Positions 54,121-63,769 of a DNA stretch of 64,000 bases are shown in pieces (positions within the stretch are counted from its first letter, which is position 1; each line of letters begins with the position of its first letter). The stretch is from Chloroflexota bacterium (GTDB lineage Bacteria > Chloroflexota > Anaerolineae > Anaerolineales > Anaerolineaceae). The stretch is from the NCBI GenBank assembly GCA_009773005.1, contig WOUT01000001.1, positions 63,389 through 127,388 of the forward strand, written 5' to 3'. Made by a program: the position numbers and the translations under genes. The notes below the pieces were generated by a model. That model was given only the letters and a program-made list of their open reading frames with translations. It ran no database searches and was not told where the DNA came from.

Positions 54121-55290
54121 ATGCAAAAAACGATCGGAATATTGACTGGTGGAGGGGACGTACCAGGTCTAAACCCGGCAATGAAGGCAGTTACCATGAA
54201 TGCTTTCGCCCTTGGATACAAGATGATTGGGATTCGTAGAGGTTGGGCTGGACTGCTTCAATACAACCTTGATGAACCATCGACTCACGATCATCATATA
54301 CGAATCTTAACCCCGGAAGATGTAAGAAAAATTGATCGTACCGGTGGCACGTTTCTGCATACCTCCAGAACGAATCCTCAACGGGTAAAACCTGAAAATA
54401 TTCCAGATTTCTTAAAAAATTCCTCGTTCGGGAAAAAAATCGATGAAGACGGCACAATGGATTACACTGATTATGTATTAAAAGTCCTCGAACACCTGGG
54501 AATCGACACATTGGTCACGATCGGTGGTGATGATACTCTTAGTTTTTCTGTTCGGCTGAATAAAGAAAATTTTCCCGTGGTTGGAATTCCGAAAACCATG
54601 GATAATGACGTGTTTGGGACTGATTATTGCATTGGTTTTTCGACTGCTGTTACGCGCAGTGTAGATTTTATTACTAATATGCGGACTTCTGTTGGTTCAC
54701 ACGAACGAATTGGAATCGTTGAATTGTTTGGAAGGAATTCGGGAGAAACGAGTCTGATATCCGCGTATCTTAGTTATGTTGATCGTTCAATTATTTCTGA
54801 AGTTCCTTTTGATATCAACAGGTTAGCGGATTTCCTTATGGAAGATAAGCGGAATAATCCCTCCAATTATTGTATGATGACGATCAGTGAAGGTGCGATC
54901 ATGGAGGGGGGATTAATCGTTGAAACAGGCGAGGCAGATGCTTACGGGCACCGCAAATTGGGCGGGGTGGGTGAAATGACCGCCGCCGAGATCAAACGGA
55001 TTACCGGGCAAGATATCATGTATCAACAGTTGGGTTATCTTATGCGTTCTGGAGCTCCTGATTCTCTTGATCGCATGGTTGCGATGTCGTTTGGCAGCCT
55101 GGCTGTACAGTTGATCCGGCGTAATGAGACGGGCAAAATGGTGGCGTTACATGGAGGAAAGTACACAACCGTGCCAATAAATATGGTGCTTGCTGGTCAA
55201 AAACGCGTAGATGTAACCAGTTATTACGATATCGAACACTATCGTCCAAATGTGCGTGACTTTATGGGCGTACCAATGTTCCTGAGTTAA
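54121..55290 (+). CDS. pfkA: 6-phosphofructokinase, PPi-type active-site residues
   Basis: 389 residues. [14 protein letters not shown] opens the protein. [10 protein letters not shown] has Asp138 where ATP enzymes have Gly, and GIPKTMDND has Lys158 where ATP enzymes have Gly. This Asp+Lys pair marks the pyrophosphate-dependent members of the family. The catalytic TMDND and the MGR-like [11 protein letters not shown] motif are present. A PPi enzyme would be reversible and serve both glycolysis and gluconeogenesis. AAGGAG precedes ATG 54121; a strong terminator follows. Confidence 0.93.
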   Translation: MQKTIGILTGGGDVPGLNPAMKAVTMNAFALGYKMIGIRRGWAGLLQYNLDEPSTHDHHIRILTPEDVRKIDRTGGTFLHTSRTNPQRVKPENIPDFLKNSSFGKKIDEDGTMDYTDYVLKVLEHLGIDTLVTIGGDDTLSFSVRLNKENFPVVGIPKTMDNDVFGTDYCIGFSTAVTRSVDFITNMRTSVGSHERIGIVELFGRNSGETSLISAYLSYVDRSIISEVPFDINRLADFLMEDKRNNPSNYCMMTISEGAIMEGGLIVETGEADAYGHRKLGGVGEMTAAEIKRITGQDIMYQQLGYLMRSGAPDSLDRMVAMSFGSLAVQLIRRNETGKMVALHGGKYTTVPINMVLAGQKRVDVTSYYDIEHYRPNVRDFMGVPMFLS

Positions 55291-55304
55291 TTCAATAAAA
55301 TCAT

Positions 55305-55338
55305 AACAAGGATAAGGTATAAGCCTTATCCTTGTTTT
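55305..55338 (+). terminator. Intrinsic terminator of pfkA
   Basis: A perfect 13-base stem (55305-55317 with 55324-55336) with a six-base loop and TTTT. Confidence 0.92.
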
Positions 55339-55349
55339 CTAGAGCGAAA

Positions 55350-55850
55350 ATGATCAAAAACCCGCAAGTTATTCTAAAAAACCGCTATCAAGTCGTTCCA
55401 CGCACTTTGATCCTGGTGTTTAAAAAGGAAACTGTTTTACTTCAAAAGGGGTTGCCAGATAAAAAAATATATCCGGGCTTATATAATGGATTAGGTGGAC
55501 ACATCGAGCGCGGAGAGGATATATTAACCGCAGCGAGACGCGAACTGTTAGAAGAGTCAGGAATTGTATGTGAAGATTTGCACCTTTGTGGAACGATAAC
55601 CATTGAGGTTGAAAAAAATACCGGAATATTGTTATTTGTGATGTCTGGTAACGAACCAAGCGGGCAGATAGAAAAATCAAACGAAGGACCGCTCTATTGG
55701 GTGAGCATAAATAGAATTCCTGTCTCTGAAGTGGTTGAAGATATTCCTGAGATAATCACCAGGATAAAGTTAATGAAAAATAACACTGATTTATTTCACG
55801 GACACTACGCTTACGATGGGAAGGGAAATCGTATAACGACTTTTGGGTAA
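55350..55850 (+). CDS. Nudix hydrolase (8-oxo-dGTP diphosphatase-like)
   Basis: About 166 residues. The Nudix box is complete, GGHIERGEDI followed by ARRELLEESGI, giving the Mg2+-binding Glu residues. NRYQVVPRTLILVF and the LYNGLGGH approach are like MutT/MTH1 enzymes. The true substrate may be another nucleoside diphosphate derivative. ATG 55350 is chosen because the upstream TTG lies inside the pfkA terminator. It is convergent with rsmD. Confidence 0.87.
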   Translation: MIKNPQVILKNRYQVVPRTLILVFKKETVLLQKGLPDKKIYPGLYNGLGGHIERGEDILTAARRELLEESGIVCEDLHLCGTITIEVEKNTGILLFVMSGNEPSGQIEKSNEGPLYWVSINRIPVSEVVEDIPEIITRIKLMKNNTDLFHGHYAYDGKGNRITTFG

Positions 55851-55856
55851 TCAGGT

Positions 55857-56375
55857 TTACTCTTTGCGGGAATAAAACAACAACATCGTAGACCCATATT
55901 CGCGGCGGTCAATTTCAACGAGACAATTCAACCATCCATCTTCCGAAAGAATCTCCATATTTTGATCAACCAATTCCAATGCTTTGTTCCACATTTGTTT
56001 ATATTGAGGTGGAGCAATATAGATATAATCAAAATTCTTGGATTGCGGTGAAGTCAAGAATCGAAAAGCATCCATTTGGTGAACAGTTGCGTTGGATTCA
56101 AGTTTTGTGAGTAATAAATTTGTTTTTATTGTGTTAATTGCGTGAGAGTGGAGGTCAATGAACGTGCAGGAACGAGCCCCACGGCTCAACGCTTCTATTC
56201 CTATGCTTCCCGTTCCTCCAAACAGGTCCAGAAAAGTCGAATCCACAATATCAACCGAAAAGATATTGAACAACGCTTCCTTGACCCTATCAGTAACCGG
56301 ACGAGTAATATCCCCGGGGACGTCTTTTATTCGAATGCCCTTAGCCTTGCCAGAGATAATTCGCGGTTGGCTCAT
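55857..56375 (-). CDS. rsmD: 16S rRNA (guanine966-N2)-methyltransferase RsmD-like
   Basis: 172 residues of the Rossmann methyltransferase fold. RIISGKAKGIRI, TRPVTDRVKEALFNI and FLDLFGGTGSIGIEALSRGA are the RsmD signature. The catalytic loop, DPPY or NPPF in N-methyltransferases, reads IAPPQY (Ala121), so the usual acidic or amide residue is lacking. Either the loop is rearranged in this lineage or activity differs. It overlaps the UroD-like gene by four bases. Confidence 0.88.
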   Translation of the reverse strand: MSQPRIISGKAKGIRIKDVPGDITRPVTDRVKEALFNIFSVDIVDSTFLDLFGGTGSIGIEALSRGARSCTFIDLHSHAINTIKTNLLLTKLESNATVHQMDAFRFLTSPQSKNFDYIYIAPPQYKQMWNKALELVDQNMEILSEDGWLNCLVEIDRREYGSTMLLFYSRKE

Positions 56376-57364
56376 CCGTTTACTCTGATTTCAACTGCTT
56401 TTCTTGCTGCAAGAATATTAGAATGAGGAGCGACAATTGGTAAAACACATCCAGTACCGAGAATAAAGCGTGAGGAATCTGTATGAGAAATCGAATCCAG
56501 CGCTTCTTTTGTGACTTGATCGGGCGTCCCATAAACAAGGGTATCCCATTGTTTTAGCCCGCCACAAACAGAACCTCGAAACAATCGAATTCCGGTATTG
56601 AGATCCGGAGGGGTTTCAAGGTCGTGCCAATTCAATACGTTTACTGGATAACGACAGACCTTATCGAAGTAAATATTTGAGCCGTGGATATGAGCAAAAT
56701 TAAGCCATAACTCTTTGGCAGTTTCCAATACTTCTAAATCGTATGGAACTGCAAATTCATCAAATTCTATTGGGCTAATTATGCTAGCTTGCGCATGCTG
56801 AACTGCAAAAAATATTCCGTCAATCCCCAATTTTATTGCTGCTTTTATGAATTCGATGGTTGTTTCTGTAATTGTCCTCAAGCCTGCTTTTAATCCATCA
56901 GGGTGCATCCGGAGATGAATAGCGAGATTTTCTTTTCCAACCAAGTTTTTGGATTGCGCAAGTGAGCTAAAAATAGTCTGAATAACCGGCGTGCCTGATG
57001 GCAAGTTTTGTTTGATTAATCGAATACATTCCAGTTGTTCCAACAGGGATCCTTTACTCGATGGAAGCTTTTTAAGTTTTGACCAGTCTTCAGGGTATTG
57101 AATCGGAAAATTCCTGTAATCACGAGTTCCTTCAGGGTTGCCTCGCCATTGGTCAATTACTCCCCAGTCTTTTACACAAAATGATGACGACGGGGTTATT
57201 TTTACCAAGTCAAAATCATATGTTTCTTGAAATTGGATGACAGCTTTTGCCAATAGACCAGGTGACTGGTCTTCGACCGGAAAATGTCTCCATAACGCTA
57301 CTGGGACGCGGTCAATTTTATCATTCGCCAAACAGCGTTTTAGTCGTTCTTTGTGGGTGATCAT
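56372..57364 (-). CDS. Uroporphyrinogen decarboxylase-like (UroD superfamily) protein
   Basis: 330 residues, TIM-barrel fold. RLKRCLANDKIDRVPVALWRH at the start, GIFFAVQHAQASIISPIEF in the middle and FRGSVCGG near the end fit the UroD/MtaA superfamily. No other heme or cobamide gene is nearby, so it may be a methyltransferase-type member and not a heme enzyme. It lies 18 bases after gtrA and overlaps rsmD by four bases. Confidence 0.8.
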   Translation of the reverse strand: MITHKERLKRCLANDKIDRVPVALWRHFPVEDQSPGLLAKAVIQFQETYDFDLVKITPSSSFCVKDWGVIDQWRGNPEGTRDYRNFPIQYPEDWSKLKKLPSSKGSLLEQLECIRLIKQNLPSGTPVIQTIFSSLAQSKNLVGKENLAIHLRMHPDGLKAGLRTITETTIEFIKAAIKLGIDGIFFAVQHAQASIISPIEFDEFAVPYDLEVLETAKELWLNFAHIHGSNIYFDKVCRYPVNVLNWHDLETPPDLNTGIRLFRGSVCGGLKQWDTLVYGTPDQVTKEALDSISHTDSSRFILGTGCVLPIVAPHSNILAARKAVEIRVNG

Positions 57365-57382
57365 ATTATCTCTTGTATTTTC

Positions 57383-57838
57383 TTATGCAGGAATGTTCTT
57401 AAATGTCCAGAATCGGTTAGCAAAGTAATTCCATAACATGACAACACCAATAACGAAAGCTAGAGATAAATTGTGACCGACAATGGTTGGAGTTAAAATA
57501 TTAGGAATCGTTCTTTCTGCAAGCGGTATCAACATTTTCTCCAACCATGTGAATAAGGGTATTCTGATCGCAAGCCCTAAAAAACTGACCATTGAGAATT
57601 GGGTCATTTGTTTTAATACTGGGGTATGTTTTGTATCTGGAAAGGTCCAGAAACGGTTTAAGAAAAAATTGTTGATCACAGCAAATAAAAAAGAAACTAC
57701 ACTTGCAACGATAGCAGGTACTATAAAAACGATTGTGAGAAAATTAAAAACTCCAAAGTCGACGATTGATCCGATGATTCCAACAATTCCAAATCGAATG
57801 AAACGGGTGCGTTCTTTAGCGCTTTTGATAAGACTCAT
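57383..57838 (-). CDS. GtrA-family membrane protein
   Basis: 151 residues with four hydrophobic segments and the family marks [28 protein letters not shown] and [10 protein letters not shown]. GtrA proteins take part in moving polyprenyl-linked sugars across the membrane. It overlaps the UDP-sugar gene by four bases (ATGA), which supports a role in surface polysaccharide assembly with it. Confidence 0.9.
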   Translation of the reverse strand: MSLIKSAKERTRFIRFGIVGIIGSIVDFGVFNFLTIVFIVPAIVASVVSFLFAVINNFFLNRFWTFPDTKHTPVLKQMTQFSMVSFLGLAIRIPLFTWLEKMLIPLAERTIPNILTPTIVGHNLSLAFVIGVVMLWNYFANRFWTFKNIPA

Positions 57839-58794
57839 TCCTTCTCCAACTCATGCTTAAAATATTCAATCGTTTTGGAAAGGCCCTCAACCAAGTCGAC
57901 TTTGGGTTCCCAATTTAGAACTGCTTTTGCTCTGGTGATATCAGGCTGCCGGCGCTGAGGATCATCACCAAGCCGCTTGTCCTTTTTGAGAATAATTCCT
58001 TGAGAATTCCTGGTAAGACGATTGATCTCTTCTGCAAATTGAAGGATGGAGATCTCTTGGGGATTGCCGATATTTACAGGCATGTGTTCATCAGAGAGCA
58101 AAAGTTTGTATATACCGTCGATCAAATCACTAACATAACAAAAACTTCTCGTTTGATCTCCACTACCAAAAACTGTCAAAGGTTCTTTTTTTAAGCTTTG
58201 AAGGATAAAATTCGGCACAACCCGCCCATCATCAAGTCGCATACGCGGCCCGTAAGTGTTGAAAATTCGGACAATACGAGTATCGAGGTGATGGAAACGA
58301 TGATATGCCATTGTGATAGCTTCTGCAAATCGCTTTGCTTCATCATATACAGATCTAAACCCGATTGGATCAGCATGTCCCCAATAAGTCTCTTTTTGTG
58401 GGTGCTCTTGCGGATCGCCATAAATTTCGCTGGTGGAAGCTAACAAATATCTGGCATTATGAGCTTTTGCAACCCCTAAGGTGTTATGAGTTCCTAATGC
58501 CCCAGCTTTCATGGTTTGAATTGGAAGACTCGGATATCCAAAAGGAGATCCAGGGTTAGGGCTGGCAGGGGAGGCAAAGTGTAAAACGGCATCTACTTTG
58601 CCAGGAACGAAAATGAAATTCGATACATCATGCTTGATAAACAGGAAATTACTATTTCCTGCTAGATGCACGATATTATTTGGATTACCGGTAACAAAAT
58701 TATCCAGTCCTATGACAGAATGACCTCGTTCCAACATATAATCGCATAAGTGGGATCCCAGAAACCCGGCTGCCCCAGTAATTAGAATACGCAT
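57835..58794 (-). CDS. NAD-dependent epimerase/dehydratase, UDP-glucuronate decarboxylase-like
   Basis: 319 residues, extended [20 protein letters not shown] is the NAD loop, [12 protein letters not shown] supplies Tyr and Lys, and [21 protein letters not shown] is the usual UXS segment. HFASPASP and STSEIYGDP are also in UXS enzymes, which make UDP-xylose from UDP-glucuronate. Close relatives make other nucleotide sugars. It is second in a five-gene minus-strand row. Confidence 0.87.
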   Translation of the reverse strand: MRILITGAAGFLGSHLCDYMLERGHSVIGLDNFVTGNPNNIVHLAGNSNFLFIKHDVSNFIFVPGKVDAVLHFASPASPNPGSPFGYPSLPIQTMKAGALGTHNTLGVAKAHNARYLLASTSEIYGDPQEHPQKETYWGHADPIGFRSVYDEAKRFAEAITMAYHRFHHLDTRIVRIFNTYGPRMRLDDGRVVPNFILQSLKKEPLTVFGSGDQTRSFCYVSDLIDGIYKLLLSDEHMPVNIGNPQEISILQFAEEINRLTRNSQGIILKKDKRLGDDPQRRQPDITRAKAVLNWEPKVDLVEGLSKTIEYFKHELEKE

Positions 58795-58812
58795 TACTCT
58801 GTCACTCCTAAA

Positions 58813-60363
58813 TTACTTCCAATCGATTTTGCTGATAGAGCCGTCACCAGTTAAAGTTTTTATTGAACCGGAAATAGTGTCAACCAGCAATAAATTACCC
58901 TGTGCGATAAAAGCCAATAAAAAATCACTCTGAAATGAAGGTGACCATCTTAGAGACTGAGGGGTTAAACCTTGTATACCTTCACCAGGATATAGTTTTT
59001 TTTGATTTGAACCATCGCGATCCATAATTTTCAAATTATACCGGCTGGTCTCACTTTGATCGGGCAGAATCGCGCTTAGGAAACCAACAATAAATCGGCC
59101 ATTTGACACACCCATAGAGGGTGTGGGGTTACAGAACAACCCGCAATTAGCTATCAGGTCTACGGCAATTTTTTCAGGGAAGATTATTACTGACAATGCA
59201 GGGTTTTGCGAGGAACCAGGTGATTCAGGGAGGAGTATGGTATAAAGAGCTTGACCGTCCTCTGACCATTTGATACTAGGAACCCATGCCCAATCGCTGC
59301 TTGTCTGAAAGGTAGCAAGTTTGATAATAGGATTCAATAACCCTTTTTCGATATCAACCAAGCCTATAGAGTCCGGTCGAGAATATGCAATTTTACTTCC
59401 ATCCACGGACCATTCAAAAATTGTGCCCCACCAGCCATAAATTCCACCGGAGTTAGTTTCGACGATGGTTTTCGTCTCCAACGCTTTTCCTTTTTCGTCA
59501 TAACGAAAAAGATGCAAGTCATTATTTGCCTGCCATCCAGGCGGAGTTAGCACTGGTTCTACAGTGGAATAAGATATGGTACGGGTTTTACCTGGAACCC
59601 AATCAGCGTAATGAACAACATTTTTGATATTTGTATAAATCGGTTCCGGGGTTTGTTCTTTAAGATTTACGACCCAGAGCGTATTGATCTCGTTTTCTAT
59701 TGTAGAAGACCTGGAAAAGAGAAGCCATTCACGGTCAGGCGAGATTGAGAAAATCCTTCCATCTAGATCCCCGGTTGAAACCACAGGGCGCCGATTACCG
59801 GAACTGCCATCCATGACCCAGGCATTCGAAGATGTGATGTACGCAATGACACCCGGGATCGATTGAGAAGTATATGGCGATTGAACACCTAACATAACGA
59901 TTTCGGGCTTGGCAGGCTGGGTGACTTCACTATTGACAAAGGATCGGGAACTTTCAACGCCGTCTTCAGATAGAATGCGATAAATTGTCTGCAGGGTTCC
60001 ATTCGTACCTGCCTGAATGAGTATCGATTGTCCTTCAGGTAATGATTCGTTTTTTACTGTTTGTTGTTCAAACGGGAGAATGGATTCTTCGACTAGGAAC
60101 TCCTCTCGAACCCTAATAATACGGATGGTTGTATTTTCCGAAAGAATAGTTGTACCTGAAGGTTCAGTTTTGTCTAATGGATTTAACGTTATCCCTGCAA
60201 ACTCCAAAGCTTGTTTTACATTAACTCCAACCGAAACCTTAGCTCTAGTTTCAGCTCCAATTTCGATAATTGTAATATTTATCACCTTGTTTTGGTTCGA
60301 AAAATCGCATCCTACAAAGATGAATAATGAAATCATTAAAGAGAAGATAGTTTTTCTAAGCAA
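58813..60363 (-). CDS. Lipoprotein with DUF348, G5 and TolB-like propeller domains
   Basis: 516 residues. The signal peptide ends in the lipobox FVGC, so Cys19 is probably lipidated. Residues 28-85 resemble the DUF348 (YabE-type) domain (VSVGVNVKQALEFAGITL). Residues 90-165 are a G5 domain (EESILPFEQQTVKN and GTLQTIYRI). From about 170 to the end come beta-propeller repeats of TolB/WD40 type (FSISPDREWLLFS, WVVNLKEQT). G5 domains occur in cell-wall proteins and bind GlcNAc-like glycans or Zn2+. The start is TTG 60363. It leads the row with the nucleotide-sugar gene. Confidence 0.82.
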   Translation of the reverse strand: MLRKTIFSLMISLFIFVGCDFSNQNKVINITIIEIGAETRAKVSVGVNVKQALEFAGITLNPLDKTEPSGTTILSENTTIRIIRVREEFLVEESILPFEQQTVKNESLPEGQSILIQAGTNGTLQTIYRILSEDGVESSRSFVNSEVTQPAKPEIVMLGVQSPYTSQSIPGVIAYITSSNAWVMDGSSGNRRPVVSTGDLDGRIFSISPDREWLLFSRSSTIENEINTLWVVNLKEQTPEPIYTNIKNVVHYADWVPGKTRTISYSTVEPVLTPPGWQANNDLHLFRYDEKGKALETKTIVETNSGGIYGWWGTIFEWSVDGSKIAYSRPDSIGLVDIEKGLLNPIIKLATFQTSSDWAWVPSIKWSEDGQALYTILLPESPGSSQNPALSVIIFPEKIAVDLIANCGLFCNPTPSMGVSNGRFIVGFLSAILPDQSETSRYNLKIMDRDGSNQKKLYPGEGIQGLTPQSLRWSPSFQSDFLLAFIAQGNLLLVDTISGSIKTLTGDGSISKIDWK

Positions 60364-60433
60364 AATGATAAACCATTCCGATTATTCGATTATAATGAAA
60401 AGCTAACAATTTAATTAACTTTATAATTATAGC

Positions 60434-61006
60434 ATGACTGATAACTCACCTGACATTGAACAGAAAAATGACCTGGCTCGCATTGAGGCGCTTCTCTTTG
60501 TGGCTTCTGCCCCTGCAACTGTTACGCAGATCGGAGAGGCACTCTCAATTCCTATTAAGACCGTTGAAACAGCATTGATTGAGCTACAAAAAGAGTATGA
60601 AAACAAGCGGGGGATTGCTCTTCAAGAACATAATGGAAGATACCAACTCACAACAGCGCCAAATTTTGCAAAAGATATTGAGAAATTTCTAGGTATAGAA
60701 TCCACAGCACGTCTCTCTCGTGCCGGAGTTGAAACATTGGCAATCATAGCGTACAAACAGCCAATTACTCGGCCCGGGATTGACTCCATCCGGGGTGTAA
60801 GCAGCGACGGAGTGATCAAGAGTCTGTTATCAAAAGGACTAATCCAGGAAGTCGGTCGTACTGACGGCCCAGGGCGTCCAATATTATTCTCTACGGCAGT
60901 TGAGTTTTTACAACATTTTGGTTTGAACTCATTGGAACAGTTACCTCCATATGAAGTAGCTGAAAGTGAGAACGAACAACCCAGGAACTCCCTATTAAAG
61001 GATTAG
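60434..61006 (+). CDS. scpB: Segregation and condensation protein B
   Basis: 190 residues with two winged helices: ARIEALLFVASAPATV and RAGVETLAIIAYKQPITRPGID, then GLIQEVGRTDGPGRPILF. ScpB joins ScpA and SMC in chromosome condensation. No scpA lies in the window, so the usual pair is split here or scpA lies outside. TATAAT at 60391-60396 is a probable -10. rluB follows after three bases. Confidence 0.94.
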   Translation: MTDNSPDIEQKNDLARIEALLFVASAPATVTQIGEALSIPIKTVETALIELQKEYENKRGIALQEHNGRYQLTTAPNFAKDIEKFLGIESTARLSRAGVETLAIIAYKQPITRPGIDSIRGVSSDGVIKSLLSKGLIQEVGRTDGPGRPILFSTAVEFLQHFGLNSLEQLPPYEVAESENEQPRNSLLKD

Positions 61007-61009
61007 ATT

Positions 61010-61945
61010 ATGACTGAGGAAAGAATTCAAAAAATCCTGGCTCGTGCCGGCTATGGATCTAGACGTTCGTGTGAAGAATTAATTACTTCAGATCGCGTCC
61101 GTGTTAACGGAAAACCGGTGATCTTGGGTCAAAAAGCGGATTCACAATCCGACAAGATCACAGTGGATGGAAACATAGTACATGCAGAAGAAGCATCAAT
61201 ATATATCGCTTATAACAAACCGCGATTTGTCTTATGTGATAAAACGATCGGAGACGACACTCGCAGGACGGTCTTTGATATGGTTGAGGGTGGTTCTAAT
61301 TTGGCTGTGGTTGGTCGCCTGGATTTTGAAAGTGAGGGTCTTGTAATCCTTACAAACGATGGCGATTTGGTTAATCGATTGACTCACCCTCGCTACCAAC
61401 ATGAAAAAGAATATCGGGTTTTATTGGCCAGTCATCCAGATGCCAAGCAATTGGAAGTTTGGCGCAGGGGTGTGGTGCTGGAAGATGGACATCGCACTTC
61501 ACCTGCAAACGTCACGGTTGAGAGTAATGCAGGCAAAGGGACTTGGGTTCGAGTTGTTTTGAAGGAAGGGCATAAAAGACAGATCAGAGAAACAGCCAAG
61601 ATGACAGGGCTTTTTGTGGTGAAATTGATCCGCACCCGGATTGCGACATTACGACTCGGAACTCTTAAAAGTGGTGAATCTAGAAAATTAACGCCGGAAG
61701 AAATATCAGTTATCAAAGATACAACTAGACCAGGCAGGAAAATTGGATTTGTTAAAGATATGTCCAAAAAACCCAGCCGAAAGATAGATGGGAATAAAAG
61801 CGATCCGCGAAAAACATATAAAAAATCAGATAGAAAGTCGGATCCAAAAACGGATGAAACCAGAAAAACATATAAAAGACCTACAAAAGGCGAAGACATT
61901 AATAAAAAAGAAAAAAGTACAACCTATAAAAAGCGGTTGGGGTGA
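61010..61945 (+). CDS. rluB: rRNA pseudouridine synthase, RluB/RsuA family
   Basis: 311 residues. An S4 RNA-binding domain (1-60, IQKILARAGYGSRRSCEELI) precedes the catalytic domain with GRLDFESEGLVILTNDG, whose Asp is the nucleophile, and GHKRQIRETAKMTGL. The last 75 residues are Lys/Arg/Asp-rich with repeated RKTYK units, probably disordered and RNA-binding. Likely makes pseudouridine in 23S rRNA. The stop codon lies in the loop of the hairpin that follows. Confidence 0.94.
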   Translation: MTEERIQKILARAGYGSRRSCEELITSDRVRVNGKPVILGQKADSQSDKITVDGNIVHAEEASIYIAYNKPRFVLCDKTIGDDTRRTVFDMVEGGSNLAVVGRLDFESEGLVILTNDGDLVNRLTHPRYQHEKEYRVLLASHPDAKQLEVWRRGVVLEDGHRTSPANVTVESNAGKGTWVRVVLKEGHKRQIRETAKMTGLFVVKLIRTRIATLRLGTLKSGESRKLTPEEISVIKDTTRPGRKIGFVKDMSKKPSRKIDGNKSDPRKTYKKSDRKSDPKTDETRKTYKRPTKGEDINKKEKSTTYKKRLG

Positions 61946-61958
61946 CTCCCAACCGCTT
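61931..61958. terminator. Hairpin between rluB and the NERD-like gene
   Basis: AAGCGGTTGGG (61931-61941) and CCCAACCGCTT (61948-61958) with a six-base loop that holds the rluB stop. The T run is stronger on the minus strand (TTTTTATAGG), so it chiefly ends the plsX-NERD transcript. Confidence 0.82.
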
Positions 61959-61963
61959 GATTT

Positions 61964-62662
61964 TCAAATGGGGTTGATACTTTCCTGAATCACTTTGATC
62001 AATTGCGCTGATACGACATTTGTTTTTGTGCGCTTACGAATGAATTCCTTGAGTTTTTCAGCAGTTACTGCATTTACCGGCGATTCTTCAGTGAAGACGT
62101 AAGCTTTATCATTTGTGAAAACAATGATGGGTTCCGGAGTGTAAGCACCGAGGTCAACACCTTTTTTTTCAAAATATTTTAATATATCAATTAATGCATA
62201 TTTTGAATCCAAATTAGGTCTTCCCATGCTGTCGCCACCAAATGTTTTAAGAAAGAAATTGCCACCAGATTGTTTCCAACGATCCTTAATAGCGTCATAA
62301 GTTATCATGCCGGGCTGGTTATAAGGGAGCAGGCAAAATATCCCTGCAGGACCAACGAGAAGATGAGAAACGCTGGTTTGATAATGGTAGAGCGTAAATT
62401 TCTCATCAAGACCTTTTAACGCTAGCGATAACTTTTCATCGGGGCGAGGGGATTTTCCCCAACGGTTCGTAAAATAATTACCAACCTGGAAGAGCAAGAA
62501 CCCCACAATTAATGCTGTAAATGTTAAGGGAAGGTAAGTCCCATCCTTATCCTTGAAGGAAAAAAACATACCCACGCCAAGAATGGCGATGCTTAACAAT
62601 GAAGTGATATTGCCAGCGCGGTTGTTGCGTTTAATCAATTTTTCATTTGAGTAAATTTTCAT
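61964..62662 (-). CDS. Membrane protein with NERD-like domain
   Basis: 232 residues. Two hydrophobic helices (about 17-35 and 43-62) anchor a cytosolic part. SVSHLLVGPAGIFCLLPYNQ and the preceding DEKLSLALKGLDEKFTLY resemble the NERD (nuclease-related) domain, but I do not see a full nuclease active site. It starts four bases after plsX, so both are made together. A lipid or membrane role by context is only a guess. Confidence 0.75.
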   Translation of the reverse strand: MKIYSNEKLIKRNNRAGNITSLLSIAILGVGMFFSFKDKDGTYLPLTFTALIVGFLLFQVGNYFTNRWGKSPRPDEKLSLALKGLDEKFTLYHYQTSVSHLLVGPAGIFCLLPYNQPGMITYDAIKDRWKQSGGNFFLKTFGGDSMGRPNLDSKYALIDILKYFEKKGVDLGAYTPEPIIVFTNDKAYVFTEESPVNAVTAEKLKEFIRKRTKTNVVSAQLIKVIQESINPI

Positions 62663-62665
62663 TTA

Positions 62666-63688
62666 TCAAGACCTGCTCTCTATGGAATTATTTGATTGGG
62701 TTAGTTTTTCGTGAATCTCAGCCTGCATCGTTTCGAGTAAATGGTTGTCAATTGTATTTCGTGCGAGTTTTACTGCAGATACGAGCGCTTTCGCATCTGA
62801 TCTGCCGTGCCCGATGAAAACAAGACCATTTACACCGAGAAGTATACCCGCGCCAGTTTCAGAAGGGTCTAACATTTTCTTCAAGGTGGAAAATGCCGGT
62901 TTTGCCAAGAGATACCCTATCTTACTTAAGAATCTCGAAGACATGCCATCTTTTAATGTGTCGATGATGAGTTTGGCAACCGCTTCGCTCGATTTGATAA
63001 AGATATTTCCTGAGAAGCCATCTGCAACGACCACATCAACCTGGCCAAAAAATATTTCCTTGGGTTCTATATTGCCATAAAAATTTAGACCGCTGTTTTG
63101 AAGTAATATGTAAGCGTCCTTTACTAATTGGTTGCCTTTTCCAGCTTCTTCTCCGTTGGCGAGTAGTCCAACTTTAGGCGTTGGTGTATTAAATAACCTG
63201 CTCGCATAAGCACTTCCCATCACTGCAAATTCCAACAAAAATTCAGGCCGGCAGTCGGCATTAGCCCCGGTATCCATAAAAACGCACTTTCGGTTCTTGA
63301 CCGGAATGATGGCAGTTAAAGCAGGCCGAGAGATACCAGATAATCGCTTTAATATAGTAACGGCATTAAAATAAGCAGCGCCAGTATTCCCCGCGGTTAC
63401 GAAGGCTTCCGCCTCGCCATTTTTTATCAGGTTCAATCCAATCGCCATTGAATTATTCGGTTTTTTTCGCGCAGATTCCACCGGTTTGTCTGTCATTTCA
63501 ACTACGTCCGGAGCGTCTTTGATCTGAAAATTGACATGACCAAGATTAAGTTTGGATATATGCTCTTCAATGATCACTTTATTACCGACCAGGAGCACAT
63601 TTTCACCGAGTCTTAATAATTCAAAAGCAGCCAGGATTTCTGGTTCGGGGAAATCATCACTGCCCATCGCGTCAAGAATAATCGTCAT
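62666..63688 (-). CDS. plsX: Phosphate acyltransferase PlsX
   Basis: Makes acyl phosphate from acyl-ACP for the PlsY pathway of phosphatidic acid synthesis. 340 residues. MTIILDAMGSDDFPEPEILA at the start, VTAGNTGA, FMDTGANADCRPEFLLEFA and NGEEAGKGN are the family marks. With FakAB in the same window, both known routes to acyl phosphate are present. The gene is divergent from tRNA-Leu. Confidence 0.95.
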   Translation of the reverse strand: MTIILDAMGSDDFPEPEILAAFELLRLGENVLLVGNKVIIEEHISKLNLGHVNFQIKDAPDVVEMTDKPVESARKKPNNSMAIGLNLIKNGEAEAFVTAGNTGAAYFNAVTILKRLSGISRPALTAIIPVKNRKCVFMDTGANADCRPEFLLEFAVMGSAYASRLFNTPTPKVGLLANGEEAGKGNQLVKDAYILLQNSGLNFYGNIEPKEIFFGQVDVVVADGFSGNIFIKSSEAVAKLIIDTLKDGMSSRFLSKIGYLLAKPAFSTLKKMLDPSETGAGILLGVNGLVFIGHGRSDAKALVSAVKLARNTIDNHLLETMQAEIHEKLTQSNNSIESRS

Positions 63689-63729
63689 TTGGACCTCATT
63701 TCGTTTTTCTTAGTAATATTTTAATCTGC

Positions 63730-63757
63730 TTGACACTACATGATTGCCAGTTATAAT
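63730..63757 (+). promoter_or_regulatory. Promoter of tRNA-Leu
   Basis: TTGACA (63730-63735), 16-base spacer, TATAAT (63752-63757), perfect boxes. Transcription would begin near 63764, six bases before the tRNA. Confidence 0.9.
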
Positions 63758-63769
63758 AACGAAGCAATT

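Noticed and set aside
61432-61899. 155-codon open frame opposite rluB
   Set aside because: Arises from the Lys-rich repeated tail read on the other strand.
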